DNA from: Blastocystis sp. Blastoise
Taxonomy: Eukaryota; Sar; Bigyra; Opalinata; Blastocystidae
Direction: 5' to 3'
DNA: 64,000 nt
Assembly (NCBI GenBank): GCA_039096225.1
Contig: JBBPEB010000013.1
Coordinates: forward strand, 1,597,501 to 1,661,500
Part shown: one piece after another, positions 63,466 to 64,000 of the stretch
How positions within the stretch are numbered: the stretch's first letter is position 1
How the letters are laid out: every line of letters begins with the position of its first letter
Made by a program: the position numbers and the translations under genes
The notes under the pieces: generated by a model
Seen by the model: only the letters and a program-made list of their open reading frames with translations
What the model was told of the DNA's origin: nothing
Databases searched by the model: none

Positions 63466-64000
63466 CTTTATTATTATCTTGATTATTATCAGAAATTTCA
63501 ATAATTCCTTTAGTACTACTTTCAACTATAACATTATTATTATTATTTTCTAAATGAATAACATTATCTTCATCTTCAGTTTGTGTTTCTTCTGGAATAT
63601 TGTTATGAGACAAATTATCTATTGCTTTATCACGATCTGAATAATCTGTAGAAATTGAATCTATTTCTTTCTGAATTGTATTACTAAATGATTGATCTAT
63701 ATACAAAGAAAACAATAATAGTTATAATTAAAATAATAATTATAATTAAAATAATAATTATAATTAAAACAATAATTATATTAAAACAATAATTATATGT
63801 AAATTAATAATTATAATTAAAACAATAATATATACCATCTACAAGATCTTTTGTATTCATCATATTTATAATAACTTGAGCATCTTTTTCATATTGTTTC
63901 ACATCTTTGTTGTCTAAATAATTGTAGAATCAAGAAAAGAAAAAAATACTTATTTTAATGTCTAAAAGTTGCTTTCGACATGTATCCCAATCTAAAGCGA
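61327..64000 (-). CDS. MIC60/mitofilin-like coiled-coil protein, 5' end outside window
   Basis: Partial: the reading frame enters from the right edge (ALDWDTCRKQLLDIK) and its first exon is not in the window. At least ten exons are present. It begins with an acidic Asn-rich region containing a poly-Asn run. A long charged coiled coil follows (NKEYHKQI, YEHNCKTKEIKLEEEYQQ, YSRELSDNFNYQKTMADNEF, TQEYYVNRIVDALETADKDL). Then comes LHELFKQVQN and SYNEWDNVIRVVLA, a Ser/Phe-rich hydrophobic stretch (FSFSSSSFSSF), and a C-terminus VFHKVKSYLEQY, YEEALTLLTNTPMTEDTKTL, LNDWINQLKQKVLYDKS. The last part follows the mitofilin pattern yLexgdxxxAlxxlnxLxG....dWlxxarxxLexxxal. MIC60 organises crista junctions. 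The assignment rests on pattern only; another coiled-coil protein remains possible. Confidence 0.5.
61618..61764. repeat. Intronic ATAATATGA array
   Basis: About fourteen 12-bp units AATAATATGAAT with variants (AAGAAT, GTATAAT) in an intron of the MIC60-like gene. Confidence 0.9.
63370..63475 (-). repeat. Coding AAT microsatellite (poly-Asn)
   Basis: On the minus strand about 30 AAT codons, plus interruptions reading Ile, Ser and Asp, in the acidic region of the MIC60-like protein. The opposite-frame poly-Ile reading is a shadow. Confidence 0.9.

Overview
The window is nuclear DNA from a very A+T-rich eukaryote. The evidence is dense spliceosomal introns (most start GTATAT and end ATATAG), asparagine-homopolymer proteins, TAA/TTA and TA microsatellites, a U4 snRNA gene and eukaryote-only protein families. 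Both TAA and TAG (and one TGA) act as stops, so the standard code fits. Proteins with mitochondrial presequences or mitochondrial roles (MetAP, TRAP1, a lysyl-tRNA synthetase with a presequence-like N-terminus, a metabolite carrier, a probable MIC60) indicate a conventional mitochondrion. The overall style resembles amoebozoan or early-fungal A+T-rich genomes, but I cannot name the organism. No bacterial, viral or transposon genes were recognised.

Layout, left to right. 0-5 kb: AP-1 sigma (+), Rab geranylgeranyltransferase alpha (-), a Ser/Arg/Asn-rich protein (+). 6-12 kb: mitochondrial-type methionine aminopeptidase (-) divergent from an inositol-polyphosphate 5-phosphatase (+), then an acidic/basic orphan (-). 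12-22 kb: mitochondrial carrier (+), TRAPPC6/Trs33 (+), TRAP1 Hsp90 (-), lysyl-tRNA synthetase (-). 22-35 kb: XPF/Rad1 nuclease (-), TRIC-like membrane protein (-), CDP-diacylglycerol synthase (-), orphan two-pass membrane protein (-). 35.3 kb: U4 snRNA (+). 35.7-47 kb: orphan type II membrane protein (+), ER-type DnaJ (-), CorA-like transporter (+), PIG-A (+). 47-58 kb: ML-domain protein (-), a decayed coding stretch (-), orphan receptor-like protein (+), ERMP1-like M28 metallopeptidase (+). 59-64 kb: Rab6 (+), MIC60-like protein (-, 5' end outside the window).

Functionally the genes are mostly secretory-pathway and organelle housekeeping: Golgi traffic (AP-1 sigma, TRAPPC6, Rab6 and the prenyltransferase subunit that would modify Rabs), phosphoinositide and phospholipid metabolism (5-phosphatase, CDP-DAG synthase), ER work (DnaJ, PIG-A, ERMP1) and mitochondrial work. 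There is no sign of an operon-like system; neighbours look unrelated and are on mixed strands.

Gene models were spliced by eye from frame, GT-AG sites and family similarity. Exon limits are given where I checked frame continuity. The most unusual signal is a GC-rich palindrome, CCGCGG (often CCCGCGGG), which recurs at least 14 times. All 14 copies fall in predicted exons, in different reading frames and on both strands. A second palindrome, CACGTG, behaves similarly.
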